This document shows, one piece after another, positions 25,016 to 34,612 of a stretch of DNA of 64,000 nt; positions within the stretch are counted from its first letter, which is position 1; each line of letters begins with the position of its first letter. The position numbers and the translations under genes were made by a program. The notes beneath the pieces are model-generated. The model worked only from the letters and a program-made list of their open reading frames with translations, was not told the origin of the DNA and ran no database searches. Source of the DNA: an uncultured Clostridia bacterium (GTDB taxonomy: Bacteria > Bacillota > Clostridia > Christensenellales > UBA1242); assembly GCA_930990975.1 (NCBI GenBank), contig CAKNRR010000005.1, positions 1 to 64,000 of the forward strand, written 5' to 3'.

Positions 25016-25185
25016 AAGAGCTTTTTTTAAAAAGCTTTTCATTACTGAAAGTTGATAATACTGGAAGAAGTCGCATTTTGAAGAAACTGACAATTTTGAA
25101 TAGTATAATTTTTTACTTTAAAACATTGATGTGAGAAATAAGGAAGTAAAAAACTTATAAATTTGAATATAAAACATATAAAAGA

Positions 25186-25219
25186 AAAACACGGGGGAAT
25201 AAATACTCCCGTGTTTTTT
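25186..25219. terminator. Bidirectional terminator between ypeB and spoVG
   Basis: AACACGGG pairs with CCCGTGTT with T runs on both strands. It is well placed to end spoVG on the minus strand. Confidence 0.85.
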
Positions 25220-25241
25220 CATTATTTCAATTTAAATCAAA

Positions 25242-25523
25242 TTATTCAGCACTTTCTGAATTTTTCTTTTCTTCAAGAGCCTTTTCGTAAGCACTTAAAA
25301 CTGCTGTTTTGATAGATTCTCTAGTTTCAGTGTTGATTGGGTGTGCAATATCTTTGTGTTCGCCATCAGCTGTTTTTTTGCTTGGCATTGAAATGAAAAG
25401 TCCATCTTTTCCTTCAATAACTTTGATGTCATGCACAACAAAGCATTCATCAATAGTAATAGAAGCAACCCCTTTTAATTTAGTTTCGTTTTTAAGTCTA
25501 ATTCTAACATCAGTGATTTTCAA
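25242..25523 (-). CDS. spoVG: Septation/RNA-binding regulator SpoVG
   Basis: A 93-residue SpoVG of normal length: [37 protein letters not shown], then [10 protein letters not shown] and [26 protein letters not shown]. SpoVG is a small nucleic-acid-binding protein affecting asymmetric septation, capsule and virulence genes. AAGGAAG lies upstream on the minus strand. It is a single gene ending at the 25186-25219 hairpin, divergent from the murF operon. Confidence 0.96.
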   Translation of the reverse strand: MKITDVRIRLKNETKLKGVASITIDECFVVHDIKVIEGKDGLFISMPSKKTADGEHKDIAHPINTETRESIKTAVLSAYEKALEEKKNSESAE

Positions 25524-25672
25524 GTTTGTATACCTTCCTTTTAGTTAATTTTAGTCTTTCGACTTAGTTATATTTTACAATGTTTTAATTAAATTGCAAA
25601 ACATTTTTAATATATTTTTATCAATTTTGGCATATTTTACAACTTATTTTTAATTTTTTCATAAATAATTTT

Positions 25673-26398
25673 ATGGTGTATGTTTATAATGGCAAAAAGA
25701 TATATTACAAATTTTATCATCATGTATCTCAAAAGCCAATTCTATTATTGCATGGGTGGGGGTGTGATGGTCGAATTTTTGAAAACTTCATAGCGAAGTT
25801 CCCTGATAAATCTTTTTTGGTTATTGATTTTCCGCCATTTGGGAAAAGTGATAGGACTATAAAGAAATGGAACATATATACATATGTTGGAATGCTCATG
25901 AGTTTATGTGATTATTTGAACATCGAAACATGTGATGTTGTTGGGCACTCTTTTGGAGGTCGAATTGCCATAATACTTTCAGCAGTCAAACGGTCACTTG
26001 TGCATTCTTGCATACTTGTTGACAGCGCTGGTATGAAACCTCGCCGTTCTATTAAATACCATATAAAAGTTTTGCATTACAAATTCAACAAAAAGTTTGG
26101 CAAAAGTATATTAAATATGGGCTCAAAAGATTATTTACAGCTTTCCCCTGACATGAGATATACATTTAAAAGTATTGTAAACACCTATCTTGAAGATTAT
26201 TGCTTAAGAATGGCTGTCAAAACTTTGATAGTTTTTGGCGAAAATGACAAAGAAACACCTCTGTATATGGCAAAAAGACTAAACAAAAAGATAAAAAACT
26301 CGAAGTTAGTCACGATTTCTGATGCTGGTCACTTTTGTTTTTTAGATAGACCACTTCAGTTTTATAGAATTGTAAATGATTTTTGGGAGGGACTTTAA
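25673..26398 (+). CDS. Alpha/beta hydrolase
   Basis: 241 residues with the alpha/beta fold: oxyanion region LLLHGWGCDGRIFENF, nucleophile elbow GHSFGGR (Ser near residue 94), acid in VFGENDKETP, and histidine in ISDAGHFCF. No signal peptide is visible, so it is cytoplasmic. The stop overlaps the murF start (TAATG). Hydrolase genes directly before murF-ddl are common in Clostridia, but the substrate is not known; a role in wall precursor or lipid metabolism is inferred only from position. Confidence 0.9.
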   Translation: MVYVYNGKKIYYKFYHHVSQKPILLLHGWGCDGRIFENFIAKFPDKSFLVIDFPPFGKSDRTIKKWNIYTYVGMLMSLCDYLNIETCDVVGHSFGGRIAIILSAVKRSLVHSCILVDSAGMKPRRSIKYHIKVLHYKFNKKFGKSILNMGSKDYLQLSPDMRYTFKSIVNTYLEDYCLRMAVKTLIVFGENDKETPLYMAKRLNKKIKNSKLVTISDAGHFCFLDRPLQFYRIVNDFWEGL

Positions 26399-27816
26399 TG
26401 CTTTATGTGAACATTTGTGTATGTGTTGTATTGATGCTTGTTTGGAGCTACTTATTTATAAAAACCTATCAACTTGATGGTTACAACATAAAGATTTTTA
26501 TAAACAATATCTTTGAGTTAAGGCTTGCCTATGGAGATAAAAATAAACTTGTTTTTACAAAGCGGATGATCAGATTTTTGTTTATCTATTCGCTTCTTAT
26601 TATTGGGATATTTTTCCTTTTAAATTATTTTATAGAAAACATTTATCTTCTTATATTAGATTGTGCAATAGCATTTTTGCTTACACCTATATTCATTACA
26701 TTGACGCATTATATCCTACTCCCTTTTGAAATATTGATAAAAAAATATTATATAAGCAAAGCAAAACGCAAACTTGCCAAACTTGACATTATAAAAATTG
26801 GAATTACAGGAAGCTATGGAAAAACATCGACCAAAAATTTTTTAGCTGCGATGCTTGAAAAAGAATACAAGGTTTGTACCACTCCTAAAAACTTTAATAC
26901 AGAAATGGGCGTGACGAGAACAATTTTAGAAAATTTGGATGATCACGATGTATTTATTGCCGAAATGGGAGCAAAACAAAAAGGAGATATTGAGTTTTTA
27001 GCAAAACTTGTAAAACCTTGCTATGGAATAATAACAACAATTGGCGAACAACATATTGAAACTTTTAAAACTTTAAAGAATATAGAAGAAACAAAAAATG
27101 AACTTCCAAAGAACATTCCAGAAGATGGGATAATGGTGTTTAATGGTGATAGCTCATCAACTTATAAGCTATATAAAAATTATACTGGAGAAAAATATCT
27201 AGCCAATCATAAAGGTGGCTTTTCATATGCAGACAATATAGAAATAACAAGCGACGGAAGTGAATTTGATTTGATTTTGGGAGAAAATAAGACCAGAGTT
27301 AAAACCAAACTTCTTGGCAAATGCAATATAGACAACATTGTGTCGGCAAGCACTTTGGCTTTTCTTCTTGGAATAAAACTTGAAGATATCAAATCTGCAA
27401 TCAATTTTTTAAAACCACCACCTCATCGCTTGGAAGTGTTAAAAAATAATTATTCAACAATTATTGACGATTCTTACAATTCAAATTTTATTGGTGCAAG
27501 TGAAGCTATGGATGTGCTATCAAAATTCAAAGGCGTCAAAATTGTTGTTACACCCGGCCTTGTAGAAATGGGCGAAAAACAATCTGAGCTTAACTTTAAA
27601 CTAGGTGCACTTGTCGCTGATGTTGCTGACTATTTTATAATAATGAATGATGTAAACAAAAATTATCTATTATCTGGCGCTATTTCGCATAATTTTCCAA
27701 GAGATAAAATTTTCTTTGCGTCGACAAGAAAAAAACAAAAAGAAATTTTGCAACTTATTTCAATCAAAGGATGTGTGATTTTGTTTGAAAATGATTTGCC
27801 TGATAATTATAAATAA
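26398..27816 (+). CDS. murF: MurF-type Mur ligase with membrane N-terminus
   Basis: 472 residues from ATG 26398, which follows GGGAGGG. Unlike classical MurF, the N-terminal ~120 residues are hydrophobic with about four membrane segments (WSYLFIKTYQ, IRFLFIYSLLIIGIFFLL, YLLILDCAIAFLLTPIFI). The central ATP-binding domain has GITGSYGKTSTKNFLAAML and NFNTEMGVTRTI. The C-terminal Mur ligase domain has HRLEVLKNNYSTIIDDSYNSN. MurF joins D-Ala-D-Ala, supplied by the adjacent Ddl, to the UDP-MurNAc-tripeptide. This membrane-anchored form has lost the usual soluble UDP-binding domain. It might instead ligate a different or lipid-linked acceptor. Confidence 0.85.
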   Translation: MLYVNICVCVVLMLVWSYLFIKTYQLDGYNIKIFINNIFELRLAYGDKNKLVFTKRMIRFLFIYSLLIIGIFFLLNYFIENIYLLILDCAIAFLLTPIFITLTHYILLPFEILIKKYYISKAKRKLAKLDIIKIGITGSYGKTSTKNFLAAMLEKEYKVCTTPKNFNTEMGVTRTILENLDDHDVFIAEMGAKQKGDIEFLAKLVKPCYGIITTIGEQHIETFKTLKNIEETKNELPKNIPEDGIMVFNGDSSSTYKLYKNYTGEKYLANHKGGFSYADNIEITSDGSEFDLILGENKTRVKTKLLGKCNIDNIVSASTLAFLLGIKLEDIKSAINFLKPPPHRLEVLKNNYSTIIDDSYNSNFIGASEAMDVLSKFKGVKIVVTPGLVEMGEKQSELNFKLGALVADVADYFIIMNDVNKNYLLSGAISHNFPRDKIFFASTRKKQKEILQLISIKGCVILFENDLPDNYK

Positions 27817-27827
27817 AAGGAGTTTTT

Positions 27828-28949
27828 ATGAAAAACATAGCAGTTATTTTTGGTGGCGCAAGTGTCGAACATGACATTTCAGTGATTACAGCCATGCAAG
27901 TTTTTAAAAATTTGAAAAATTTTAATGTATTGCCTGTATATATAAAACCAAATGGAGAATTTGTCACTGCCGACAATTTGACTTCTTCTCAAACTTTTTT
28001 GAATTTTTCAAAATATGCGAAAAATGTCAGGGAAATCTCTTTTGAATTTGGCAAACAAAATTTGGTCATTTTCAAGAAAAATAAGATTGTAAAAAGAGAA
28101 AAAATAGACTGTGCCCTATTATGTAATCATGGTCATGGTGGCGAAGATGGATGCCTTCAAGGTTTGCTTGAAATGGCAAATATTCCTTATTCCTCTTCAA
28201 ATGTCTTATCAAGTGCTTTGTGTATGGATAAGGTGTTGACAAAAATCATATTAAAAAATGCGAAGATAAGCACTCCAGCATATTTGCATTTTGACATATG
28301 TGAATACAAGGCAAAAAAACTTGAAATTCTAAAAAATATTCGTGATAAAATAAAGCTTCCTTGCATTATAAAACCAGCGAATTTGGGAAGTAGTGTAGGC
28401 ATCAGCATATGTGAAGATGTGGCAACTTTAGAAAAAATGATAGATGAAGCTTTGCTTTATGACAACAAGATTATTGTCGAAGAATATATAAAAAATGCGA
28501 GAGAATTTTGTTGTGCAGTGTTGAAAATTGGCGACAAACTGTTTACGAGCGAAGTGCAAGAAGTGAAAAAGGGTAAAATATATTCATTTTCTGACAAATA
28601 TTTAACTGAAAAAGATGCAGAGAAGGGCGAAATTTCTACTCAGCTGGATAAGATGATAAAAAAACTTGCGGTTCAGGCATATAGCGCGCTTATGTGTGAC
28701 GGGGTTGTTCGAGTAGATTTTCTATTTAGTGAAAAACAAGAAAAATTATATGTCAATGAGCTTAATAGTATTCCTGGTTCACTTGCTTTCAATTTGTTTA
28801 AAGAACCTTTTGCGGACTTAATAGAAAGTTTAATAAATGAGGGGATAAACAAAAACGAAAAGAGGGCTAAGCTTGTCTATTCATTCAATAGTAAGGCTAT
28901 AGAAAGTTACATCAATATGACTGACCATTTAAAATATAAAATGTGTTAA
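27828..28949 (+). CDS. ddl: D-alanine--D-alanine ligase
   Basis: 373 residues of the ATP-grasp family: IAVIFGGASVEHDISVITAMQ at the start, CALLCNHGHGGEDGCLQGLLEMANIPYSSSN, the ATP-grasp core with PCIIKPANLGSSVGI, VEEYI, and the Mg-binding VRVDFLFSE...YVNELNSIPGS near residues 305-330. It makes the D-Ala-D-Ala dipeptide used by MurF, encoded 11 bases upstream. The length is typical. AAAGGAG precedes the ATG. Confidence 0.96.
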   Translation: MKNIAVIFGGASVEHDISVITAMQVFKNLKNFNVLPVYIKPNGEFVTADNLTSSQTFLNFSKYAKNVREISFEFGKQNLVIFKKNKIVKREKIDCALLCNHGHGGEDGCLQGLLEMANIPYSSSNVLSSALCMDKVLTKIILKNAKISTPAYLHFDICEYKAKKLEILKNIRDKIKLPCIIKPANLGSSVGISICEDVATLEKMIDEALLYDNKIIVEEYIKNAREFCCAVLKIGDKLFTSEVQEVKKGKIYSFSDKYLTEKDAEKGEISTQLDKMIKKLAVQAYSALMCDGVVRVDFLFSEKQEKLYVNELNSIPGSLAFNLFKEPFADLIESLINEGINKNEKRAKLVYSFNSKAIESYINMTDHLKYKMC

Positions 28950-29104
28950 ATAAATAAAAAAATAAAGTTTGTTTTTGATAAAAATCCTTTAATAAATATC
29001 CTTTTTTGAGAAAAGTATATATTTATATATTTTTTTCACTGTTTTTGTATGATGGGTTCAATTTTGTTGCACTAAAGTATAGAATAAAAATAATTGGGTG
29101 GTGT

Positions 29105-30592
29105 ATGGAACTATTTAAAATCATAAAAGATATAAGAATAAAAAAATATAATCCTTCTCTTGATTATATTGACTTGCGAGATATAAAGACTTCGCATAAA
29201 GATGTTAAAAAAGGAGATTTATTCATTGCTCTCCATGGTGAAAATTTCAATGGGAATGACTTTATAAAGCAGGCATTTGATAATGGCGCACAAGTTGTGA
29301 TAAGTGATGAAAAGAATGATGACGAAAGGATAATTTATGTTGAAAATGCAAGAAAAGCCTATTCTCTTGCTTGTAAAAACTTTTTTGATAGGGCTTGTGA
29401 CAATTTGAAAATTATTGCAGTTACAGGGACAAATGGAAAGACGACAGTTGCAAACACGACGACAGAAATGCTTAGATACGCAGGCGCGAAAGTTGGGTTG
29501 ATTGGCACTTTGGGGGCAAAGATTGAAGACGAAGTTATTGACACAGGGTTTACAACACCAGACCCTTATATGCTTCATAAACTCTTTAAAAAAATGGAGG
29601 ATGACAAGTGTGAATATGTTGTAATGGAAGCCTCAGCCCATGCTTTGGCACTTGATAAACTTGAAGGAATAAAATTTGAAATTGGCGTTTTGACGAATAT
29701 AACCGAAGATCATTTAGATTATTTTAAAGATATGGAAAATTATACAAAAGCAAAAATGAAATTGTTTGATAGAGAAAGGACGAAGCTTGGACTTATTTGC
29801 GTTGAAGATGAATTGTGCAAAGAAAATCTATTGAAAATACAAGTTCCATTTTTGACTTATGGTTTTAATAAATATAGTGACATAAAAGCAGAAAACATAA
29901 AAAAATCCTTTTCAGGGACATACTTTGACTGTGATTTTTTCAATGAATATATGGCGATAAAAACCAATTTGATAGGTGAATATAATATTCTAAATGCTTT
30001 GGCAGCCATTGGAATATGTCGCAGTTTGGGTGTGCCAAAGGAGCTTGTTCGAATTGGAATGAGTTGCATAAATCCAGTTGAAGGCAGATTTAACATAATA
30101 AATATGAAAGACAACAATATAGTCATTGATTATGCTCATACACCAGACGGATTAGAGAAGATTCTTGAAACAGCAAAAGATTTGTCAGAGAACAAACTTG
30201 TTGTCATCTTTGGATGCGGAGGAAATCGGGATAGACAGAAAAGACCAATAATGGGAGAAATTGCCTCAAGAATAGCTGATGATGTGATTTTGACAAGTGA
30301 TAATCCAAGATTTGAAGAACCTTATGCCATAATTGACGAAATCAAAAGTGGAATCAAAAAAGATTGTAAAGTGATTGAGAATAGAAAAAAGGCTATTGAA
30401 TATGCGTTAAATAATTATAAAAACGGCGAAACGATTGTGATTGCAGGGAAAGGCGCAGAAAAATATCAAGAGATAAAAGGCGTGAAATATCCATATAATG
30501 ATTTTGATGTGGTTTATAAATATTATAGAAAAAGGATAAAAGAGATAAGTTCTTGGCAAAATCAAAATGAAGACGAGGAAGAAAAGTATTAA
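29105..30592 (+). CDS. murE: UDP-MurNAc-tripeptide synthetase MurE (meso-DAP type)
   Basis: About 495 residues from ATG 29105; an upstream start at 29006 would add 33 hydrophobic residues not seen in the family. Features: RDIKTSHKDVKKGDLFIALHGENFNG in the N-terminal domain, ATP loop VTGTNGKTTVANT, TGFTTPDP, EASAHALALDKLEGIKF, and DYAHTPDGL. The C-terminal domain has SDNPRFEEP; the DNPR motif indicates meso-diaminopimelate as the added residue, so the wall is probably DAP-type. A terminator follows at 30612-30652. Confidence 0.95.
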   Translation: MELFKIIKDIRIKKYNPSLDYIDLRDIKTSHKDVKKGDLFIALHGENFNGNDFIKQAFDNGAQVVISDEKNDDERIIYVENARKAYSLACKNFFDRACDNLKIIAVTGTNGKTTVANTTTEMLRYAGAKVGLIGTLGAKIEDEVIDTGFTTPDPYMLHKLFKKMEDDKCEYVVMEASAHALALDKLEGIKFEIGVLTNITEDHLDYFKDMENYTKAKMKLFDRERTKLGLICVEDELCKENLLKIQVPFLTYGFNKYSDIKAENIKKSFSGTYFDCDFFNEYMAIKTNLIGEYNILNALAAIGICRSLGVPKELVRIGMSCINPVEGRFNIINMKDNNIVIDYAHTPDGLEKILETAKDLSENKLVVIFGCGGNRDRQKRPIMGEIASRIADDVILTSDNPRFEEPYAIIDEIKSGIKKDCKVIENRKKAIEYALNNYKNGETIVIAGKGAEKYQEIKGVKYPYNDFDVVYKYYRKRIKEISSWQNQNEDEEEKY

Positions 30593-30611
30593 AAAGGATT
30601 GTTTTGTTTGT

Positions 30612-30652
30612 TAAAAGAAGGCTAAGATATTTTTAAGCCTTCTTTTGTTTTT
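30612..30652 (+). terminator. Terminator after murE
   Basis: AGAAGGCT pairs with AGCCTTCT around a 12-base A/T loop and is followed by TTTGTTTTTTG. The rest of the 432-base gap to mraY (30653-31024) is AT-rich. I see only weak promoter-like pieces (TATAAT at 30786-30791 and TATAAA at 30989-30994) and no gene. Confidence 0.75.
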
Positions 30653-31024
30653 TGTGCTGATGGTGCGGTGTTATTATGAAACGATTTTTATGAAATGGAA
30701 AGAAGGAGAAAACAGCAAAATATGCTTTTATTTTTTTATTTCGGCAAATTTTGATAATTTTTTTTTGATTTTTGAGTGTTTTTTCTATAATTTAATAAAA
30801 TTATGAGTTTTTGTTGTCTATGGGGGGATTAAAAAAGTTAAATTTAAAAATAATTAAATTTAAAATTATTTAAATAATTAAAATGAAAATAATGTCTTTT
30901 TGAGACGCCCAACTTCTCAATGTATAAGATTTAATTGGAGCATGCTTACTTTAAATTTACCATCATATAATAAATTTACTCATACTTGTATAAAATAATT
31001 AATAAATATAAGTAGGAGTATGTT

Positions 31025-31987
31025 ATGCTTGAATATTTTTTAGTGTTTTTAACTGGACTAGCTTTGGCTGTTATTTTGGGCTTTCCGATTTTAAAATTAT
31101 GCCAAAAATTCCATTTATCTCAAACGATACTGCATTATGTGGACAAGCATGCGGGGAAAAGTGGCACACCAACCATGGGAGGCTTTATTTTTATTTTGGC
31201 TGGCATTATTGCTAGTGCAATTTTTTTAAGAGGGGATGTTTATATTCCAATTCTTGTGCTTTTGATTATGCTTGGATATGGTCTGCTTGGTTTTTTGGAT
31301 GATTTTATAAAAATAAAATTCCATAAAAATGAGGGGTTGAAACCATACCAAAAGCTTATTGGACAATTTTCAATTGCCACCATTGTTGCAATTTTTGTTT
31401 ATTTTAAGTTGGGTGGAGAGTTAGATTTATTTGGGCTAAATATTGATTTAGGACTTTTTATTATTCCTTTTATAATATTTTTTTATATTGCGGTCACAAA
31501 TTCTGTAAATTTGACTGACGGACTTGATGGGTTGGCAAGTGGCGTCAGTGGAACATATTTATTGTTTTTTGGTTTGATTATTGCAATTTGTGCTGGCGAA
31601 GAAAATTTAGCTATAATTTCTTTTGCTTTGGTGGGGGCTCTTCTAGGCTTTATTCTCTTCAACTGCTTTCCTGCAAAAATATTCATGGGGGATACTGGTT
31701 CGCTTGCTTTAGGTGGGGCAATTGCATCCTTGGCAGTTTTTACAAAGCTTGAGCTTATTATGCCGATTATTGGAATACTTTTTGTTTTGACCGCTTTGTC
31801 AGATATAATTCAAGTGGCATATTATAAAAAGACGCATAAAAGAATTTTTAAGATGGCACCACTGCATCATCATTTTGAGAAAAGTGGTGTGCATGAAAAT
31901 CGAATTGTGGCAGTATATATAATAATAACAATGGTATGCGGTATGGCATCACTCATTGGCTATTTATTTGTCACAGGGGTTTTATGA
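31025..31987 (+). CDS. mraY: Phospho-MurNAc-pentapeptide transferase MraY
   Basis: A 320-residue, ten-segment membrane enzyme that transfers phospho-MurNAc-pentapeptide to undecaprenyl phosphate, making lipid I. The catalytic aspartates are visible in GFLDDFIKIK (near 98) and VNLTDGLDGLASG (near 160), with MGDTGSLALGG and APLHHHFEKSG near 225 and 275. GTPTMGGFIF is conserved near residue 48. GTAGGAGT precedes the ATG. It overlaps murD by four bases (ATGA). Confidence 0.96.
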   Translation: MLEYFLVFLTGLALAVILGFPILKLCQKFHLSQTILHYVDKHAGKSGTPTMGGFIFILAGIIASAIFLRGDVYIPILVLLIMLGYGLLGFLDDFIKIKFHKNEGLKPYQKLIGQFSIATIVAIFVYFKLGGELDLFGLNIDLGLFIIPFIIFFYIAVTNSVNLTDGLDGLASGVSGTYLLFFGLIIAICAGEENLAIISFALVGALLGFILFNCFPAKIFMGDTGSLALGGAIASLAVFTKLELIMPIIGILFVLTALSDIIQVAYYKKTHKRIFKMAPLHHHFEKSGVHENRIVAVYIIITMVCGMASLIGYLFVTGVL

Positions 31988-33297
31988 TCAATTTAAAAGG
32001 TAAAAAAGTTTTAGTTTATGGTTTAGGAATAAGTGGACAATCAGCAAGCAAACTTTTGCATGAAAAGGGCGCTTGTGTAAGTATATATGATGATGAAGGT
32101 AGATTTTCAAATGTTTTTTGTTATCAAAAAAATCCACTTATGAATGAATATGATCTTATTGTCGTAAGTCCAGGGATAAAAGTGATTGGCAATCAATTAA
32201 TTTCACATTTTATAATGAATCGCACGCCGTTAATCAGCGAGCTTGATTTGGGATTTATGTTTACAAAAGGTGTTGTTGTAGGTATTACTGGAACAAATGG
32301 AAAGACAACAGTGACATCACTTACTGGCGAAATCTTTAAGCGTGCAGGCAAAAAAACTTTTGTTTGTGGAAATATTGGGTTGCCAATTTCTTCAGCCGCA
32401 TTGAAGACTGATAAAGCCTCATTTTCAATATGTGAGGTGAGCAATTTTCAACTCGAACTGTCAAGATATTTTAATGCAAATTTGGCGACAATATTAAATC
32501 TAGCACCAGACCATATTGACAGACATGGAAGTTTTGAAGAATATGTTGCCACAAAAAAGAAGATTTTAACTGGCAAAAGAAATCAAAAGGTGGTATTGAA
32601 TTTTGATGATGAATTAGTTAAAAATTTATTAATTAACAAAAAAGTGACATTTTTTTCAAAAAAAACATTGAATAAAGGTGTTTTTATAAAAAATAATGCA
32701 ATCTATCATAATAAAACAAAAATAATTTCACTGAATGATTTGACACTTTTTGGAGAGAAAAATTTGGAAAATGTGCTTGCTAGTGTAGCAATTGCTGTAA
32801 GATATAGAATAAAACCAAACATCATAAGAGAAGCGATAATCAATTTTAAAGCGCCAAGACATCGTCTTGAATATTTGGGACAGGTAAATGGTGCAAATGT
32901 TTTTGATGATTCAAAGGCCACAAATATTTCAGCAGCACTTTCAGCAATAAATTCGCTGGGAGAAAAGGGACTTGTTGTGTTGTTTGGAGGGCAAAACAAA
33001 GGTTGCAATTTTGATGAACTATTCAATAAAAACATAAATTATGAGGCTGTTTATTGTTTTGGAGAAGCAGGTAAAGAAATTTTTGATTGTGCAGAAAAAT
33101 ATGGCTATAGTCCAATGCTTTTTCCAACGATGAAGTCGGCAAGCTATTATGCCAAAAACAATGCGATGGAAGGACAAAAAATATTGTTGGCGCCAGCATG
33201 CGCTAGCTTTGATGAATTCACATCCTATACGGTGCGAGGTGAAGTATTTAAGGAGATAATGTTTGGAATTTACGAAAAGATCGAAATGTCGCAATGA
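31984..33297 (+). CDS. murD: UDP-MurNAc-L-alanine--D-glutamate ligase MurD
   Basis: 437 residues from ATG 31984, overlapping the mraY stop. The N-terminal Rossmann-like domain begins KGKKVLVYGLGISGQSASKLL. The ATP loop is GITGTNGKTTVTSL, followed by GNIGLPI, EVSNFQLE and LNLAPDHIDRHGS. The C-terminal domain has APRHRLEYLGQVNGANVFDDSKATN. MurD adds D-glutamate to UDP-MurNAc-L-Ala. An upstream in-frame start would lie inside mraY and is not needed. ftsW starts 35 bases before its end. Confidence 0.96.
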   Translation: MINLKGKKVLVYGLGISGQSASKLLHEKGACVSIYDDEGRFSNVFCYQKNPLMNEYDLIVVSPGIKVIGNQLISHFIMNRTPLISELDLGFMFTKGVVVGITGTNGKTTVTSLTGEIFKRAGKKTFVCGNIGLPISSAALKTDKASFSICEVSNFQLELSRYFNANLATILNLAPDHIDRHGSFEEYVATKKKILTGKRNQKVVLNFDDELVKNLLINKKVTFFSKKTLNKGVFIKNNAIYHNKTKIISLNDLTLFGEKNLENVLASVAIAVRYRIKPNIIREAIINFKAPRHRLEYLGQVNGANVFDDSKATNISAALSAINSLGEKGLVVLFGGQNKGCNFDELFNKNINYEAVYCFGEAGKEIFDCAEKYGYSPMLFPTMKSASYYAKNNAMEGQKILLAPACASFDEFTSYTVRGEVFKEIMFGIYEKIEMSQ

Positions 33298-34423
33298 TAT
33301 TATAATTGTTGTTTGCGTTGTCTTAGCACTTGTTGGCTTTGGTTGCCTTATGGTTTATAGTGCAAGTTTTTATAGTGCCAACTATCACTATGGCAACAAA
33401 TACTTTTTCCTAATAAAACAACTTTTAGGTGTTGTTATGGGGATTTTTGCCATGATTTTTTTCACATATTTTGATTATCATTTGTTGAAAAAATATAGAT
33501 GGTGGATTATTGGCGGAACATTTATACTTTTGGCATTGGTGTTTGTGCCTGGACTTGGAATGGAGAGTTATGGCGCAAAGAGATGGGTTTCAATCTTAGG
33601 ATTTTCGTTGCAACCATCAGAAGTGGCGAAATTTGCACTTGTAATATTCACTGCAAGTTACATGTCAGACAATCATGACAAAATAAAGACTTTCAAAGGG
33701 TTGCTTCCTGTCCTCATCGTTGGTGGTCTTATGTGCATTTTGATTATGCTTGAGCCCTCAATGAGTGTGACAATGTGTATCGCTTTTGTTACTCTTTTTA
33801 TGTTGATAATTGGTGGAATGAGCAAAAAACACACTTTGCTTTTTTCAATTCCTGCGGGAGCAATGGTCCCACTTCTTGTAATCTTAGAGCCTTACAGACT
33901 AAAACGGCTGATGGCTTTTATTGATCCGTGGGCATCTCCACAAGGCGAGGGCTTTCAACTGATTCAATCACTTTATTCCTTGGGGGATGGAGGTCTTTTT
34001 GGTGTTGGGCTTTTCAATTCAAGACAAAAATATCTTTTCTTGCCATTTGCTGAATCTGATTTTATTTTGTCAATAATTGGCGAAGAAATAGGTTTTATTG
34101 GAACAACACTATTGATGGTGGTATTTTTGTTTTTGGTTTATAGATTGATAAAAATTGCACTTGGAGCAAAAGATAGATTTGGTGCAATGTTGGTCAGTGG
34201 GATAGCCTTTATAATCGCGGTTCAAACATTATTGAATATAGCGGTTGTCACCGGCTCAATTCCTCCAACAGGGCTTCCTTTGCCTTTCATATCAAGTGGA
34301 GGAACTTCTGTTATGGTGTTTATGGCGGGGATTGGAATTTGTTTGAATGTTTTAAAACAAAGCAGTGGAGAAGATGTCAGAGTGATAAAACTAAAATCAT
34401 TTAAAAAAGTAAAAATTAAATAA
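33263..34423 (+). CDS. ftsW: FtsW/SpoVE-type lipid II polymerase
   Basis: 386 residues of the SEDS family with about ten membrane segments. The start is a TTG inside murD, seven bases after GGAG. Family blocks seen: LVGFGCLMVYSAS, GAKRWVSILGFSLQPSEVAKFALVIF, LKRLMAFIDPWASPQGEGFQLIQSL, and the C-terminal GLPLPFISSGGTSVMV. SEDS proteins polymerise glycan strands from lipid II with a class B PBP at the septum. In this clade one gene may serve vegetative division (FtsW) or the spore cortex (SpoVE); the sequence alone does not decide. Its position after murD matches spoVE/ftsW in Bacillota. Confidence 0.92.
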   Translation: MEFTKRSKCRNDIIIVVCVVLALVGFGCLMVYSASFYSANYHYGNKYFFLIKQLLGVVMGIFAMIFFTYFDYHLLKKYRWWIIGGTFILLALVFVPGLGMESYGAKRWVSILGFSLQPSEVAKFALVIFTASYMSDNHDKIKTFKGLLPVLIVGGLMCILIMLEPSMSVTMCIAFVTLFMLIIGGMSKKHTLLFSIPAGAMVPLLVILEPYRLKRLMAFIDPWASPQGEGFQLIQSLYSLGDGGLFGVGLFNSRQKYLFLPFAESDFILSIIGEEIGFIGTTLLMVVFLFLVYRLIKIALGAKDRFGAMLVSGIAFIIAVQTLLNIAVVTGSIPPTGLPLPFISSGGTSVMVFMAGIGICLNVLKQSSGEDVRVIKLKSFKKVKIK

Positions 34424-34439
34424 TTAAACAAATTCTACA

Positions 34440-34560
34440 AAATTTTCAAAAAAAATGGTAAAAATTATTTAAAATTATTAATCAACCATTAATTTAATTT
34501 AATTTATTTTTTTATTTTATTTATTTTAATTTTTAATTTTTAATTATATAGTTTTTTATA
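34440..34560. repeat. A-rich to T-rich intergenic tract
   Basis: About 120 bases nearly free of G/C between ftsW and murA. The left side is A-rich, then a run of TTAATTTAATTTAATTT and T-rich bases to the right. Same organisation as 13893-14095, 42478-42690 and 63408-63560. Confidence 0.5.
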
Positions 34561-34565
34561 AGTGA

Positions 34566-34600
34566 GAAGAATGATTTTTATCATTCTTTTTTATTTTTTC
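34566..34600 (+). terminator. Terminator hairpin just upstream of murA
   Basis: AAGAATGAT pairs with ATCATTCTT around TTTT, followed by TTTATTTTTT. It ends only about 13 bases before the chosen murA ATG, so it may terminate the ftsW transcript or act as an attenuator in the murA leader. Confidence 0.7.
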
Positions 34601-34612
34601 ATATATTCTTAT

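Noticed and set aside
29006-29104. Upstream start for murE
   Set aside because: It would add a hydrophobic leader foreign to MurE; the family alignment begins near ATG 29105.
34562-34612. Upstream GTG start for murA
   Set aside because: The added residues are encoded by a terminator hairpin and T run, and MurA homology starts at the ATG at 34613.
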